64,000 bases of DNA from JACVRW01 sp963728155 (GCA_963728155.1 CAVSJF010000004.1:186001-250000), one strand, 5' to 3'; positions 8,637-18,270 are shown, numbered from the stretch's first letter. The notes: generated by a model from the letters alone, not told the origin. Made by a program: numbers and translations.

Positions 8637-9717
8637 TGATCTCCTTCTTCGGTTGGTAAAGCGGTTTCTCGCGGATCTGCGCGGCGCGCGGCTTGCCGCG
8701 CACGTCCACTTCGATATCCGTACCCGGAGCGGCATCTTCTACCGGCACGTAGGCCATCCCGATCCCCATCTCCAGGCAGGGCGACAAGCTGCCGCTCGTG
8801 ACCACCCCGTCGCCGTGCGGCGCGCTGACCGGGTTGTCCTGGCGCGGAATGCCCGGTCCGGTGAAGGCGAAGGGCACGAGCGCCTGGCTGGGCTCGGCGC
8901 CACGCAGCGCGTCGGCGCCTATGAATCCCGTGTCGAGCTTGCAGGCCCAGCCCAGGCCGGCCTCGATGGGATTTCGGTCCTCCGAGAGGTCGTTGCCGTA
9001 GAGGTGAAAGCAGACCTCGAGGCGCAGGGTGTCGCGCGCGCCCAGCCCCGCGGGACTCACGCCCTGCTCGAGCAGGGCGTCCCAGGCCGTCGCGGCGCCC
9101 TCCGGCGCCATCATCAGCTCGCAGCCGTCCTCGCCGGTGTAGCCGGTGCCGCAGACCAGGGCGCTCACGCCGGCGATCTCCAGCTCCTCGGTGCGCATCC
9201 GCTTGGGCAGGTCGCCGGAGGCCAGCGCTTCGAGCGCCGCGCGCGCCCGGGGTCCCTGCACGGCCAGCATGGCCCAGTCGGCGTGGGCGTCCTTGACCTG
9301 GGCGTCGAAGCCCTCGGCCTGGGCCTCGAACCAGGCGAGATCCTTCTCGTGGTTGGCGGCGTTGGTGACGGTGAGGAAGCGCCCACCGCTCAGTCGATAG
9401 GTGAAGAGGTCGTCGAGCACGCCGCCGTCCTCGCGGCAGAGCAGCGAATACTGGGCGCCGCCCTCGGCGATCTTGGCCACGTCGTTGGACAGGATCCGCT
9501 GCAGGAACGCCTCGGCCTGCGGCCCCGAGGTCTCGATCTGGCCCATGTGCGAGACGTCGAACATCCCGGCGCCGGTGCGCACGGCCACGTGTTCTTGGCG
9601 GATGCCCTGATACTGCACCGGCATCTCCCAGCCCGCGAAGGGCACGAGCTTTGCTGCGGCCTGCCGGTGGCACTCGATGAGGGGCGTGCGGCGCAGCGTG
9701 TCGGTGGCGGAGGACAC
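8629..9717 (-). CDS. gcvT: Aminomethyltransferase, glycine cleavage T protein
   Basis: 362 residues from GTG at 9717, with a strong GGGAGGGGA ribosome-binding site directly upstream. It transfers the methylene unit from aminomethyl-GcvH to tetrahydrofolate, releasing ammonia. Signatures are FAGWEMPVQY near residue 28, MFDVSHMGQI (52-61), CGTGYTGEDGCEL and GLGARDTLRLE. It is the first gene of the gcvT-H-PA-PB set and starts 12 bp after the M20 peptidase gene. No glycine riboswitch was recognised in the short leader. Confidence 0.96.
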   Translation of the reverse strand: MSSATDTLRRTPLIECHRQAAAKLVPFAGWEMPVQYQGIRQEHVAVRTGAGMFDVSHMGQIETSGPQAEAFLQRILSNDVAKIAEGGAQYSLLCREDGGVLDDLFTYRLSGGRFLTVTNAANHEKDLAWFEAQAEGFDAQVKDAHADWAMLAVQGPRARAALEALASGDLPKRMRTEELEIAGVSALVCGTGYTGEDGCELMMAPEGAATAWDALLEQGVSPAGLGARDTLRLEVCFHLYGNDLSEDRNPIEAGLGWACKLDTGFIGADALRGAEPSQALVPFAFTGPGIPRQDNPVSAPHGDGVVTSGSLSPCLEMGIGMAYVPVEDAAPGTDIEVDVRGKPRAAQIREKPLYQPKKEISG

Positions 9718-9729
9718 TCCCCTCCCAGG

Positions 9730-10857
9730 CTACCGCCGCGGGATGTCGAGCAGTGCGTGAGCGACGGCCAGCGCCACCTCGGCCCGGGTGTGCAGCGACT
9801 CCACGCTCACCCACTCCTCGGGCGTGTGCGCACCGCCGCCGCGCGGCCCCAGCCCATCGACGGTCAGCTCGATCGCTCCGGCCATGTGCGACGCGTCGCT
9901 CGCTCCACCCCGGGCGGCGCCCACGATCGGGCGCCCGAGCGCCGCGCCGGCCCGTTCGAGCAGCGGCGCGGCGGCCGCCCGGGTGTCCATTCCCGGCCAC
10001 GCCCGCACCAACGAGGCCTCGAGCTTCACGCCGTCGATCTCCTCGGGCACCGAATCGATCACCGGGTTGAACGCGGCGAGCCGGTCGGCGCGCACGTCGC
10101 ACACCAGCTCGCCCGACGGCGGGACCACGTTGAACGCCTCTCCCGCGTGCAGGATGGTGGGCACCGCGGTCAGGCGGTCGGGGCTCTGGGGATCGTGGTG
10201 GGCGGCGATGCGCTGAGCCGCGGCGGCCAGCGCGAGCAGCGCGCTGCGCCCCTTATGGGGAGCCGACCCTGAATGGGCCGCTCGGCCGATCGCGTCCACG
10301 CGCAGGGTGCCTGCGGCCTTGCGCTTGAGGATCACCGCCTCGTGCCCCTCCTTCGTGCGCTCACCGGCCTCGAAGCACAGGCAGGCGTCGAAGCCCGCGA
10401 AGCGCTCGATGTGCCCGAAGCGGGCGGTCCGCCACTCCTCGTCGTTCACCAGCAGCAGGGCGAGCTCGGCGTAGAGCTCGGGCCGCTCGGCGAGCTCGCG
10501 CATCAGGCCCAGGGCGAGCGCCACGCCGCCCTTCATGTCGACCGCCCCCGGGCCGGTCAGGCGGTCCCCGTCCCGGGTGACGGGGCGGTGGGCCCGGTGC
10601 GAGACCACCGTGTCGAGGTGCCCGAGCAGGAGCACCCGGAGCTTCCCCTGGCCGCGCAGGCGGCCGATCAGGTCCGGCGCGTGGCCCGCGGTCGAGCATT
10701 CCACGCGCTCGACGCTCGCGTCGGGCGGCAGGAAGGCCGCGCACAGGGCTGCCGCCTCCTCGGCGCCGGCAATGTCGCCGGAGGGCGTGGACACGCTCAC
10801 GAGCGCCTCGAGCTCGCGCTCGGCCTGCAGCGCAACGCGCTCCGCGGCCTCGATCAT
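9730..10857 (-). CDS. M20-family metallopeptidase (glutamate carboxypeptidase type)
   Basis: 375 residues from ATG at 10857, overlapping the acetyltransferase stop as ATGA. Metal-binding motifs of the M20 fold are present: LLGHLDTV, GPGAVDMKGG and NDEEWRT, followed by the dimerisation-domain motif GRAAHSGSAPHKG. This pattern is closest to carboxypeptidase G2-like enzymes, which cleave C-terminal glutamate or related amide substrates using two zinc ions. The substrate is not determinable. It lies between ftsZ and the glycine cleavage genes with minimal spacing, so it is probably part of the same transcript. Confidence 0.9.
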   Translation of the reverse strand: MIEAAERVALQAERELEALVSVSTPSGDIAGAEEAAALCAAFLPPDASVERVECSTAGHAPDLIGRLRGQGKLRVLLLGHLDTVVSHRAHRPVTRDGDRLTGPGAVDMKGGVALALGLMRELAERPELYAELALLLVNDEEWRTARFGHIERFAGFDACLCFEAGERTKEGHEAVILKRKAAGTLRVDAIGRAAHSGSAPHKGRSALLALAAAAQRIAAHHDPQSPDRLTAVPTILHAGEAFNVVPPSGELVCDVRADRLAAFNPVIDSVPEEIDGVKLEASLVRAWPGMDTRAAAAPLLERAGAALGRPIVGAARGGASDASHMAGAIELTVDGLGPRGGGAHTPEEWVSVESLHTRAEVALAVAHALLDIPRR

Positions 10858-11300
10858 TGAACGGGCTTCGCGAAATGGTAGGCCGTGATGCGCATGCCGG
10901 TGTTCAGGTAGAGCCGGTGGGCGTCCAGGCGGTTGGCCTCCACGGCGGAGTCGAGATGGAGGCCGTCGCAGCCCCGGCGAGCCGCCTCCTCGGCACACCA
11001 CTCGAGCAGCGCCCGGCCCGCGCCGCGGCGCCGGCCGTCGGGATGGGTGGAGAGGTCGTCGACGTAGATCACGTGGCCCCAGGCCAGGTTGTGCAGCTCG
11101 CGAAAGCCGGCGACGGCGAGGCAGCGATCGCCTTCGTCGTCGTAGAAGGCCCCGGCCAGCCGGTAGCCCTCGGGGCGCTGGACCTCGTCCACCCGCCGCA
11201 CGAACCCGGCCTCGTCGTCCCAGTGGGCGCGCAGCTCCCGCATGGCCTCGAAGGCCACGGCCGTCTCGCCCGCGGCGATCTCCCGTACTCGAGTGGTCAG
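10854..11300 (-). CDS. GNAT-family N-acetyltransferase
   Basis: About 148 residues. The acetyl-CoA-binding motif A is VIYVDDLSTHPDGRRRGAGR, followed by the helix ALLEWCAEEAARRGCDGLHL and the C-terminal YLNTGMRI. The N-terminus TTRVREIAAGET looks native, and the only start that includes it is CTG at 11300, which overlaps the ftsZ stop as CTGA. GTG at 11258 or ATG at 11243 are alternatives. The acetyl acceptor is unknown. It sits directly after ftsZ and overlaps the M20 peptidase gene by 4 bp. Confidence 0.85.
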   Translation of the reverse strand: MTTRVREIAAGETAVAFEAMRELRAHWDDEAGFVRRVDEVQRPEGYRLAGAFYDDEGDRCLAVAGFRELHNLAWGHVIYVDDLSTHPDGRRRGAGRALLEWCAEEAARRGCDGLHLDSAVEANRLDAHRLYLNTGMRITAYHFAKPVQ

Positions 11301-12386
11301 TCGCGCAGGAACGACGGGACGTCGATGTCGTCGTCCGATATCTCGAGCGACTCGCGCTGGCGGTCGTCGAGCGTGACGTCGCGGCGGCGGGGCTCGCGAC
11401 GGCGACCGGTCGAGTCCTCGCTGAACAGCGGGCCGCCGCCCCGGCCGCTCGAAGCCGGTGGCGATCACGGTCACGCGGACGGCGTCGGCCATGGCGTCGT
11501 CCACCACCGCGCCGAAGATGATGTTGGAGTTCTGGTCCGCGGCGCCCTGGATGATCTCGGCCGCCTCGTTGACCTCGAACAGCCCGAGGTCGCTGCCGCC
11601 GGTGATGTTGAGCAGGATGCCCATGGCGCCCTCCACCGACTGCTCGAGCAGCGGGCTCGACACGGCGTTCTTGGCCGCCTCGGCCGCGCGGTTCTCACCG
11701 GAGGCCTCGCCGATGCCCATCAGGGCCGAGCCGGCGTTCTCCATGATCGTGCGCACGTCGGCGAAGTCGAGGTTGATCAGGCCGGGCGTGGTGATCAGGT
11801 CCGTGATGCCCTGCACGCCCTGGCCGAGCACGTTGTCGGCCTCGCGGAACGCGTCGAGGATGCTCGTGCGGCGCTCGACCACGGCCAGCAGCTTCTCGTT
11901 GGGGATCACGATCATCGTGTCCACCTGCTCGCGCAGGCGGTCGATGCCGTCCACGGCCTGGCGCATGCGCTGGGTGCCCTCGAAGTCGAAGGGCTTGGTC
12001 ACCACGCCCACCGTGAGCGCGCCGACCTCCTGCTTGGAGACCTCCGCGATCACCGGCGCGGCGCCCGTGCCCGTGCCGCCGCCCTCGCCCGCGGTCACGA
12101 AGACCATGTCCGCGCCCTTGAGGGCCTCCTTGATGTCGTCGCGGCTCTCGTTGGCCGCGCCGTAGCCCACCTCCGGGTTGGCGCCGGCACCCAGGCCGCG
12201 CGTGAGCTGGTCCCCGATCTGCAGCTTGATGTCGGCGTCGCACATCTGCAGCGCCTGAGCGTCGGTGTTGACGGCGATGAACTCCACGCCCTTGAGACCG
12301 GCGTCGACCATGCGGTTCACGGCGTTGGTGCCGCCGCCGCCGATGCCGACGACCTTGATCACGGCCAGATAGCTACCTGTGTTCAT
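11297..12386 (-). CDS. ftsZ: Cell division protein FtsZ (one frameshift)
   Basis: Tubulin-like GTPase that forms the cytokinetic ring. From ATG at 12386 the frame reads VVGIGGGGTNAVNRM and the tubulin signature GGGTGTGAAPVIAE, then runs to VTVIATGFE. Between 11436 and 11450 one extra base in a C/G-rich stretch throws the frame. In the next frame the linker and the conserved C-terminal peptide DIDVPSFLRD continue to TGA at 11297. That peptide is the docking site for membrane anchors and regulators, so the gene is almost certainly intact in the organism. Its own promoter lies at 12463-12492. No ftsA or sepF follows. Confidence 0.95.
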
Positions 12387-12462
12387 GTTGGAGACGCTTC
12401 TCCCTCTAGCCTTCCCGAAGCTCAGGCGTTCATCGAGGGTTCCCCGACGCGCGCAACGACGC

Positions 12463-12492
12463 ACTGTAGGCGGGATTTGCCGGAAGTGTCAA
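12463..12492 (-). promoter_or_regulatory. Sigma-70-type promoter of ftsZ
   Basis: Read on the minus strand, TTGACA (12492-12487), an 18-bp spacer and TACAGT (12468-12463) form a near-consensus housekeeping promoter about 75 bp before the ftsZ ATG. The -35 box contains GACAC, the core recognised by the actinobacterial division regulator WhiA in other genera; that role here is only a suggestion. Confidence 0.7.
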
Positions 12493-12520
12493 CCGACCTC
12501 GCAACAATTCATGCACGCAC

Positions 12521-12573
12521 ACCCTCGAGCGAGAGTTGAGTCTTGTGCCAACCCTTGAGCGTGGGTCGAGGGT
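12521..12573. repeat. ACCCTYGA repeats upstream of ftsZ promoter
   Basis: ACCCTCGAGC (12521-12530) recurs as ACCCTTGAGC exactly 30 bp on (12551-12560). An inverted copy TCGAGGGT (12566-12573) also pairs with the first as an 8-bp dyad. The group lies in the ftsQ-ftsZ gap just upstream of the -35 box, which suggests an operator, but no binding protein is known to me. Confidence 0.55.
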
Positions 12574-12577
12574 CTGA

Positions 12578-13648
12578 TCAGGGTACCGCCGGCGCCGCCG
12601 CACCCCCCTCCACGCCGCCCGTGGTTTCGGGCGTGGGAGTGGTGGGCGGAACCGTGGGGGCCGGTTCGGAGGTGGTGGGAGCGACCGGCGCGGTGGGGTC
12701 CGTGGGCGTGCCTTCCTCGGGCGGGAGGGCCGCGGCGGGGTCCTCGGCCGGCAGCGCGGGGTCGCCCGCGGCCGCCGCCGCGCTCGGGTCGGCCGGGGTC
12801 GTCCCCGCCGCCTCGGGCGTCGCGGTCTGCGGGGGCTCCATGCCCGCCGGCGCCACCGGGGTCACAGTCTCCGCCGGCAGGCCACCCGCCGCCGGGCGCC
12901 CGGCGATGCGCAGGTCGATGTAGCTCGCTCCCTTGGCCTCCGGGTCGGCCAGCACTCGGGCCGCGGCCGCCCACTTGGAGCGCAGCTGGTTGGGCGTGCC
13001 GAAGATCAGCTCCGGACCGTCGGCCAGCTCAGCCACGAGCCCCTGGTCGGGTCGCTTGGCGATCTCCTCGATGCGAGTGCGCAGAACACCCGGAGCGGCT
13101 CCCGCCACCGCGGCGGCGGCCAGCGCATCCGCGTCGCGCAGGCGGTCGCTGCCGAGGATTCCGTCGACGGCGACGGTTGGGAGCTTGCCCTCCACCGGCA
13201 GCCCGCGCAGAATGGTGCCGTCGCCCGCCACCGCCACCTGGCCCGAGTCGGAGACGGCCATGGCCGCGGGCACGTGCTCGACCACTCGAACCCGCAGGCC
13301 GTGCGGAAAGTCCGGGGTCACCTCGAGCGCCTGGACCACCGGATATCCCTCCACGGCGCGCTCGAGACGGTCGTGGTCGACGTGGAGGGTGGTCATGTTC
13401 TTGGCCGCGGTATCGAGCGCCATGCGCACGCGCGTCGCGTCGGCCGTGGTCAGGCCGCTGATCTTGACCTCGTTCACCGCCACCAACGACGAGTCGCGCA
13501 GCCAGAACTGATACCCGGCGGCCAGCACGAGCGAAAGCACGCCCAACACGACGAGACGGCGCCTCAGACGCGGCGAGAGCACCGGCAGGGCGCGCGTTAG
13601 GCGCAGGCCCCGGCCCCTGCGGGCCAGCGTGGCCGCCAGGCCGCTCAT
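12578..13648 (-). CDS. ftsQ: Cell division protein FtsQ/DivIB with long low-complexity tail
   Basis: 356 residues from ATG at 13648, overlapping the murB stop as ATGA. An arginine-rich cytoplasmic start is followed by one membrane helix (about 30-48). The POTRA domain follows (VNEVKISGLTTADATRVRMA onward, about 57-127), then the FtsQ beta domain to about residue 245. The remaining ~110 residues are an Ala/Pro/Thr/Glu-rich tail outside the membrane, unusual in length for this family. FtsQ links early and late divisome proteins and positions the FtsL/FtsB-type complex. Confidence 0.92.
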   Translation of the reverse strand: MSGLAATLARRGRGLRLTRALPVLSPRLRRRLVVLGVLSLVLAAGYQFWLRDSSLVAVNEVKISGLTTADATRVRMALDTAAKNMTTLHVDHDRLERAVEGYPVVQALEVTPDFPHGLRVRVVEHVPAAMAVSDSGQVAVAGDGTILRGLPVEGKLPTVAVDGILGSDRLRDADALAAAAVAGAAPGVLRTRIEEIAKRPDQGLVAELADGPELIFGTPNQLRSKWAAAARVLADPEAKGASYIDLRIAGRPAAGGLPAETVTPVAPAGMEPPQTATPEAAGTTPADPSAAAAAGDPALPAEDPAAALPPEEGTPTDPTAPVAPTTSEPAPTVPPTTPTPETTGGVEGGAAAPAVP

Positions 13649-14560
13649 CGTCCTTCGCCCCAGAGCGCTGAGGTGTCGACCTCGCCCAGCAGCTGAACCT
13701 CGGGCTCGAGCTCCACGCCGAAGCGCTCGCGCACTCGGCGCCGGCCCTCACCCATCAGGGCGATCACGTCAGCGGTGGTGGCCTCGCCCGTGTTCTCCAC
13801 GAAGTTGGCGTGCTTGGGCGAGAAGCGAGCACCTCCCACCTGGAGCCCTCGGCAGCCCGCCAGGTCCAGCAGCACTCCGGCGCTGCGGCCCTCCGCGCGC
13901 GGGTCCTCGGGGTTCTTGAAGGTCGATCCGAAGGTCTTGATCCCCGACGGCTGGGCCGCCTTGCGCGCGGCGCGCATCTCGGCGAGCGTGGCCTTCACGC
14001 GCGCGGGATCGGCGGGAGACAGCGCAAACGAGGCGCCGGCGACCACCTCGCGCTCGCCCAGGTTGGAGCGGCGGTAGCCGAAGCCAAGCGCGTCCGGGGT
14101 CCGGCGCTCGGTTCCCGTGGGGCCGGCGATCTCCACCCACTCGAGCACTCGAGCGAGGTCGCCGCCGTAGGCGTTGGCGTTCATTTTCACCGCGCCGCCC
14201 ACCGTGCCCGGGATGTTCACCCCGAACTCGAGGCCACTCAGGCCGGCGCGTGCGGCGTGGGCCGCGGCCTGTGGCAGGCGTGCTCCGCCGCCGCAGAGCA
14301 GGCGGTCGCCCTGCGTCTCGATGGTGGCGAGCGCGCCGTCCAGCTTCATGACCAGTCCTCGGAATCCCGCATCCGCTATCAGAAGATTCGATCCCGACCC
14401 GACCACTCCTACCGCGATCTGCTCGCGATCTGCCCAGGCCAGCAGCTCGCTCACCCGCTCGGCGCCGTCTGGGCGGGCGAAGTAGTCGCCCAATGCCGCC
14501 GGTGCGCACGGTGGTCAGGCGGGCCAGCGGGTGGTCACGCTCCACGCCCTCGGGGATCAC
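13645..14560 (-). CDS. murB: UDP-N-acetylenolpyruvoylglucosamine reductase (one frameshift)
   Basis: FAD enzyme that reduces enolpyruvyl-UDP-GlcNAc to UDP-MurNAc. The N-terminus MIPEGVERDHPLARLTTVRT starts at GTG 14560, which overlaps the murC stop as GTGA. Near 14488-14491 an extra G in a GGG run shifts the frame, and the rest continues as GDYFARPDG, the FAD-binding GVVGSGSNLLIAD, FGVNIPGTVGGAVKMNAN, GFGYRRSNL and the catalytic GSTFKNP. The joined product is about 304 residues, a normal type II MurB length. Confidence 0.93.
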
Positions 14561-15878
14561 GGCGCGAGGCTCCGAGCCACGCGGTCGACATCCCGGCCCC
14601 GAGCGTCAGCAGCAGGTCGCCCTCGCGCAGCTCGCCGTCGAGCATGCGCTCCGCCTCCGCCGCGCCGGGCAGCCACCAGACCGGCCGGCCCTGAGCCGCG
14701 TCGGCCGCGGCCTCGGCTACGAGAAGGCCGCTCACCCCGGCGAAGTCCTCGGCCCGTTCCCGCGCCGGGTAGACGTCCAGCACCACGACGACGTCGGCCA
14801 GGGCGAGCGCCTGACCGAACTCGCGCGCCAGCGTTCGGGTCCGCGAGTAGAGATGGGGCTGAAAGCACGCGAACAGGCGCCGCGGCTCGAGTGTCCGGGC
14901 CGCCTCCAGCGTGGCGCGCACCTCGGTCGGGTGGTGGGCGTAGTCGTCGTAGACGAGGGCGCCGCCCGCGGTGGCTCCGTGCTCCTCGAAGCGCCGCGCC
15001 GCACCGCTGAAGCTCCCGAGGGCGGGGGATGCCTCCGCCACGTCCACCCCAGCCGCGCGGCAGGCCAGCAGGGCCGCCACGGCGTTCAACACGTTGTGAC
15101 GCCCGGGCACGTTCAGCTCGACCGGCGCCCCGTCCACTGCGAAGCGCGACCCGCCGTGCGTGAGCTGCAGGCCGGTGGCGCGCACCTGGCCCGTGTCGAT
15201 CCCGAACGAGGTGGCGTCCCGGCTCAGGTCCACCCCGGGACCCAGCAGGCGCAGCTGAGCCGATGCGGCGAACTCGGAGAAGGCCTCGTGCAGCTCGGCA
15301 AGGCCCGCGTAGGTCGAGTGGTGATCGAGCTCGATGTTCGTGACCACGGCCACCTCGCGCTCGAGCTTGAGAAAGGAGCGGTCGGACTCGTCGGCCTCGA
15401 TCACCGCCCACTCCCCCTCCCCCACGCGGCGTTGGTGGCGGCGGAGCGCAGCTCGCCGCCGATCAGAAACGCGGGATCACGGCCACACGCGAGCAGGATG
15501 TGGGCGGCCATCGAGGCCGTGGTGGTCTTGCCGTGTGTGCCGCTCACCGCGATCGTGCGCTTCAGGCGCGAGAGCTCGGCCAGCAGGTCGCCCCGGTGGA
15601 GCACGGCCGCGCCCGCGGCCCGGGCGGCGGACAGCTCGGGGTTGTCGTCCGGGATCGCCGTCGACACCACCGCCTCCGCGCCGGCCGGGTAGTTCGATGG
15701 CGTCGTGGCCGATCGCCGGCTCGAGCCCCGCCGCGCGCAGGCGCCCGCAGTAGCTCGAATCCGCCTGGTCGGAGCCCGTGACCCGCGCGCCGAGGGCGTT
15801 GGCCACGAGGGCCAGCCCGCTCATCCCGGCGCCGCCGATCCCTATGAAGTGCAGGCTTCGGCCTGTGAATGCGCCCAT
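14557..15878 (-). CDS. murC: UDP-N-acetylmuramate-L-alanine ligase (three frameshifts)
   Basis: Adds L-Ala to UDP-MurNAc. The nucleotide-binding start MGAFTGRSLHFIGIGGAGMS begins at ATG 15878. Shifts near 15685-15700, 15413-15425 and 14592 split the gene into four frames. In order these carry the start, the ATP loop SGTHGKTTTASM, then ELDHHSTY and DDYAHHPTEV, and finally DVDRVARSLAP ending in TGA at 14557. That end overlaps the murB GTG, which confirms the third correction. All catalytic motifs survive, so sequence error is the likely cause. It starts 12 bp after murG. Confidence 0.93.
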
Positions 15879-15890
15879 CGCCCGGTGACC

Positions 15891-16967
15891 TTATTTCGCT
15901 CCCGCGAGAGCCAGCAACTCGTCCGCTATCCGCTCCGCGGCGTCGGGCCGGGCCACCGCGCGCGCGGCTTTGGCCATGGCCGCCATCCGCTGCGGCGCGG
16001 CCAGCAGGCCGCCCACCTCGCGGGCCAGCCGCGGGCCGTCGAGCTCGTCGTCGGGCACCACCACCGCCGCCCCGGCGCGCTCGATGTAGCGGGCGTTCGA
16101 ATCCTGGTGGCCGGCCGTGGCGTGCGGGTAGGGCACGAGGATCGCGGGCAGCCCCGCGGCGGCCACCTCCATCACCGATCCACCGGCCCGCGCCACCACC
16201 AGGTCGGCCGCCGCCAGAACGTCGGCGAACGGCAGGACGTAGGGGTAGAGGCGATAGTGAAGCGGCGAGCCGTAGGCGTCGAGGCGTTCCCGCAGCTCGG
16301 GGTGGTCGCGGTGGCCACTGGCGTGCAGGATCACCCCCGGCGCCGCGGTACCGAAGGCGTCGAGCGCAGCGTGGTTGAGCCGGCGGGCGCCCAGGGAGCC
16401 GCCGAACACGAGCACGCACGGCTCACCGGGCCCGACCCCGAAGCGCTCGCGCGCCGCCTCGCGGTCGACTCGCCCGGTGGCGGCCGGCACGGGGCGCCCC
16501 ACCACCTCCCATTTGGGACCCGAATGGCCCTCGAGGGGGAAGGCCAGGAAGACCCGCCGGGCCAGCGGTGCCAGCCACCGATTGGTCATGCCCAGGTGGC
16601 TGTCGGCCTCGGTCAACACCAGCGGCAGGCGCCGGCTGCGGGCAGCCAGACCGACGGGCCCGGCCACGTATCCCCCGCCCCCCATGACCGCGTCGGCGCC
16701 GATCCGCTTGAGCAGGCGCCGCGCCTGCAGGGTCGCCCGCCCGGCCAGCAGGAGTGCGCGCGCCCCGCGCACGGCGTTGCCGCGGTCGAACCCGGTCACG
16801 CGCAGGCTGTGCAGCGGATAGCCGGCCGCCGGCACCAGCTCGGCCTCGGCGCGCTCGCCGCCTATGAACTCGACCTCGGCGCCGCGCGCGGTCAGGGCCT
16901 CGGCCACCGCCAGGGCGGGTACCACGTGCCCCGCGGTGCCACCCGCGGCAATCGCGATGCGCGGCAC
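15891..16967 (-). CDS. murG: UDP-GlcNAc:lipid I GlcNAc transferase
   Basis: 358 residues from GTG at 16967, with GAGG five bases upstream and just after the ftsW stop; longer frames add an alanine/arginine-rich stretch that overlaps ftsW. This GT-B glycosyltransferase converts lipid I to lipid II at the inner membrane face. Signatures are AAGGTAGHVVPALAVAEAL at the N-terminus, MGGGGYVAGPVGLAA, VFGGSLGARRLN and, in the donor site, ARAGGSVMEVAAAGLPAI with YPHATAGHQ. Confidence 0.95.
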   Translation of the reverse strand: MPRIAIAAGGTAGHVVPALAVAEALTARGAEVEFIGGERAEAELVPAAGYPLHSLRVTGFDRGNAVRGARALLLAGRATLQARRLLKRIGADAVMGGGGYVAGPVGLAARSRRLPLVLTEADSHLGMTNRWLAPLARRVFLAFPLEGHSGPKWEVVGRPVPAATGRVDREAARERFGVGPGEPCVLVFGGSLGARRLNHAALDAFGTAAPGVILHASGHRDHPELRERLDAYGSPLHYRLYPYVLPFADVLAAADLVVARAGGSVMEVAAAGLPAILVPYPHATAGHQDSNARYIERAGAAVVVPDDELDGPRLAREVGGLLAAPQRMAAMAKAARAVARPDAAERIADELLALAGAK

Positions 16968-16974
16968 CGGGGCC

Positions 16975-18240
16975 TCAGCGGGTGGCGCGGCGGCGGCCCC
17001 GCGCCGCCGGCGCGCGCTCACGCCGGTCCCGGCCGCCCTCGAGGGCCTCGAGGCGCGGCTTGGCCGGAGCGCGACGTGCGGCCACGCCGCCCGTCGCGGC
17101 GACGTTGAGCAGCAGTCCCATCGCCCCCATCAGCACCACCAGGTTGGTGCTTCCGTAGGAGAGGAAGGGCAGCGGCACGCCGGTGAGCGGCGCCATTCCC
17201 ATTACCGCGAAGAAGTTCAGCGTCGCCTGGCAGAGGATCAGCGAGGTCACACCCGCGGCAAGCAGCTTGGAATGCAGGTCGCGGGCCAGCTTCGCCGTGC
17301 GCAGGCCCGCGTAGGCGATCATGCCGTAGAGGACAATCGTGCCCAGCACGCCGACCAGGCCCAGCTCCTCGCCGATGATGGCCAGGATCATGTCCGTGTG
17401 CGCCTCCGGCAGGTAGAAGATCTTCTGCACCGACTCGCCGAGGCCCACACCGAACAACCCGCCCGAGCCGAGCGCCGTGAGCGCCTGCACGGCCTGGAAT
17501 CCGGTGTCTCCCGCGTCGGAGAAGGGATCGAGGAATGCGGTCAGGCGCGCGCGCCGGTACGGCTCGACGATGGCCAGAAGCAGCGCCGCGCCGGCCAGCG
17601 CGGCGAAGATGCCGCCCAGCAGGCGCACGGGAGTGCCCGCCGTGACCAGCAGCGCGCCGACCGAGAAGCAGATGACCATCGCCGTGCCCATGTCCGGTTG
17701 CTTCATCAGCAGCAGGCAGGCGGCCGTCACCACCAGCAGCAGCGGCTTGATCAGCCCGCCGAGCGTCTTGGTCGACCTGGGCCGCGCCGCGAGCAACTGT
17801 GCGGCGTAGAGCACGATCGACACCTTCAGCAGCTCGGAGGGCTGGAACTGGAGGGGGCCCGCTCCCAGCCAGCGGGTGGCTCCGTTGACCGTGACCCCGA
17901 GGCCGGGGAGCATCACCGCAATCGTGAGGGCGAACGAGGCCACGAGAAGCACCGGGGTGAGACCCTTGATCACCGAGAGGCCGTGGCGTGAGGCGGCGTG
18001 CAGGACCAGCAGGCCGAGCACGGCGCAGATCACGTAGCGCTTGAGGTAGAACGAAGCGTCGCCCGGGCCCGAGAGCAGCGACTCGGCGGAGCTGGCCGAG
18101 TACACCATCACCGCGCCGGCCGCGAGCAGGCAGAGGGTCGCGGTGTAGAGGATCGAGTACTCGACCGGCCGCGCTCGCGCCTTGCGCGAGGGCGCAGGCC
18201 GGCCCGCGCCGGAGCGATGCTTTCCCTTTTTCCCCGCCAT
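16975..18240 (-). CDS. ftsW: Peptidoglycan glycosyltransferase FtsW (SEDS family)
   Basis: 421 residues, polytopic with about ten helices. A basic N-terminal extension (1-30) precedes the first helix. SEDS signatures are NGATRWLGAGPLQFQPSELL, KQPDMGTAMV and, near the C-terminus, GVPLPFLSYGSTNLVVLM. It polymerises lipid II at the septum together with FtsI. The C-terminal ~35 residues are Arg/Ala-rich and cytoplasmic. It lies 30 bp after murD and 7 bp before murG, in dcw order. Confidence 0.95.
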   Translation of the reverse strand: MAGKKGKHRSGAGRPAPSRKARARPVEYSILYTATLCLLAAGAVMVYSASSAESLLSGPGDASFYLKRYVICAVLGLLVLHAASRHGLSVIKGLTPVLLVASFALTIAVMLPGLGVTVNGATRWLGAGPLQFQPSELLKVSIVLYAAQLLAARPRSTKTLGGLIKPLLLVVTAACLLLMKQPDMGTAMVICFSVGALLVTAGTPVRLLGGIFAALAGAALLLAIVEPYRRARLTAFLDPFSDAGDTGFQAVQALTALGSGGLFGVGLGESVQKIFYLPEAHTDMILAIIGEELGLVGVLGTIVLYGMIAYAGLRTAKLARDLHSKLLAAGVTSLILCQATLNFFAVMGMAPLTGVPLPFLSYGSTNLVVLMGAMGLLLNVAATGGVAARRAPAKPRLEALEGGRDRRERAPAARGRRRATR

Positions 18241-18270
18241 CCGGGACTTTTTCTACGCGGACTCCCGGAA

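Noticed and set aside
8211..9717. A glycine riboswitch before the gcv genes
   Set aside because: The leader before gcvT is only 12 bases and no tandem aptamer sequence is seen. The operon seems to be read from upstream.
10854..12464. A single 536-residue FtsZ-acetyltransferase fusion
   Set aside because: The joined frame loses the conserved FtsZ tail DIDVPSFLRD, which is present in the adjacent frame. The fusion is produced by one extra base near 11440.
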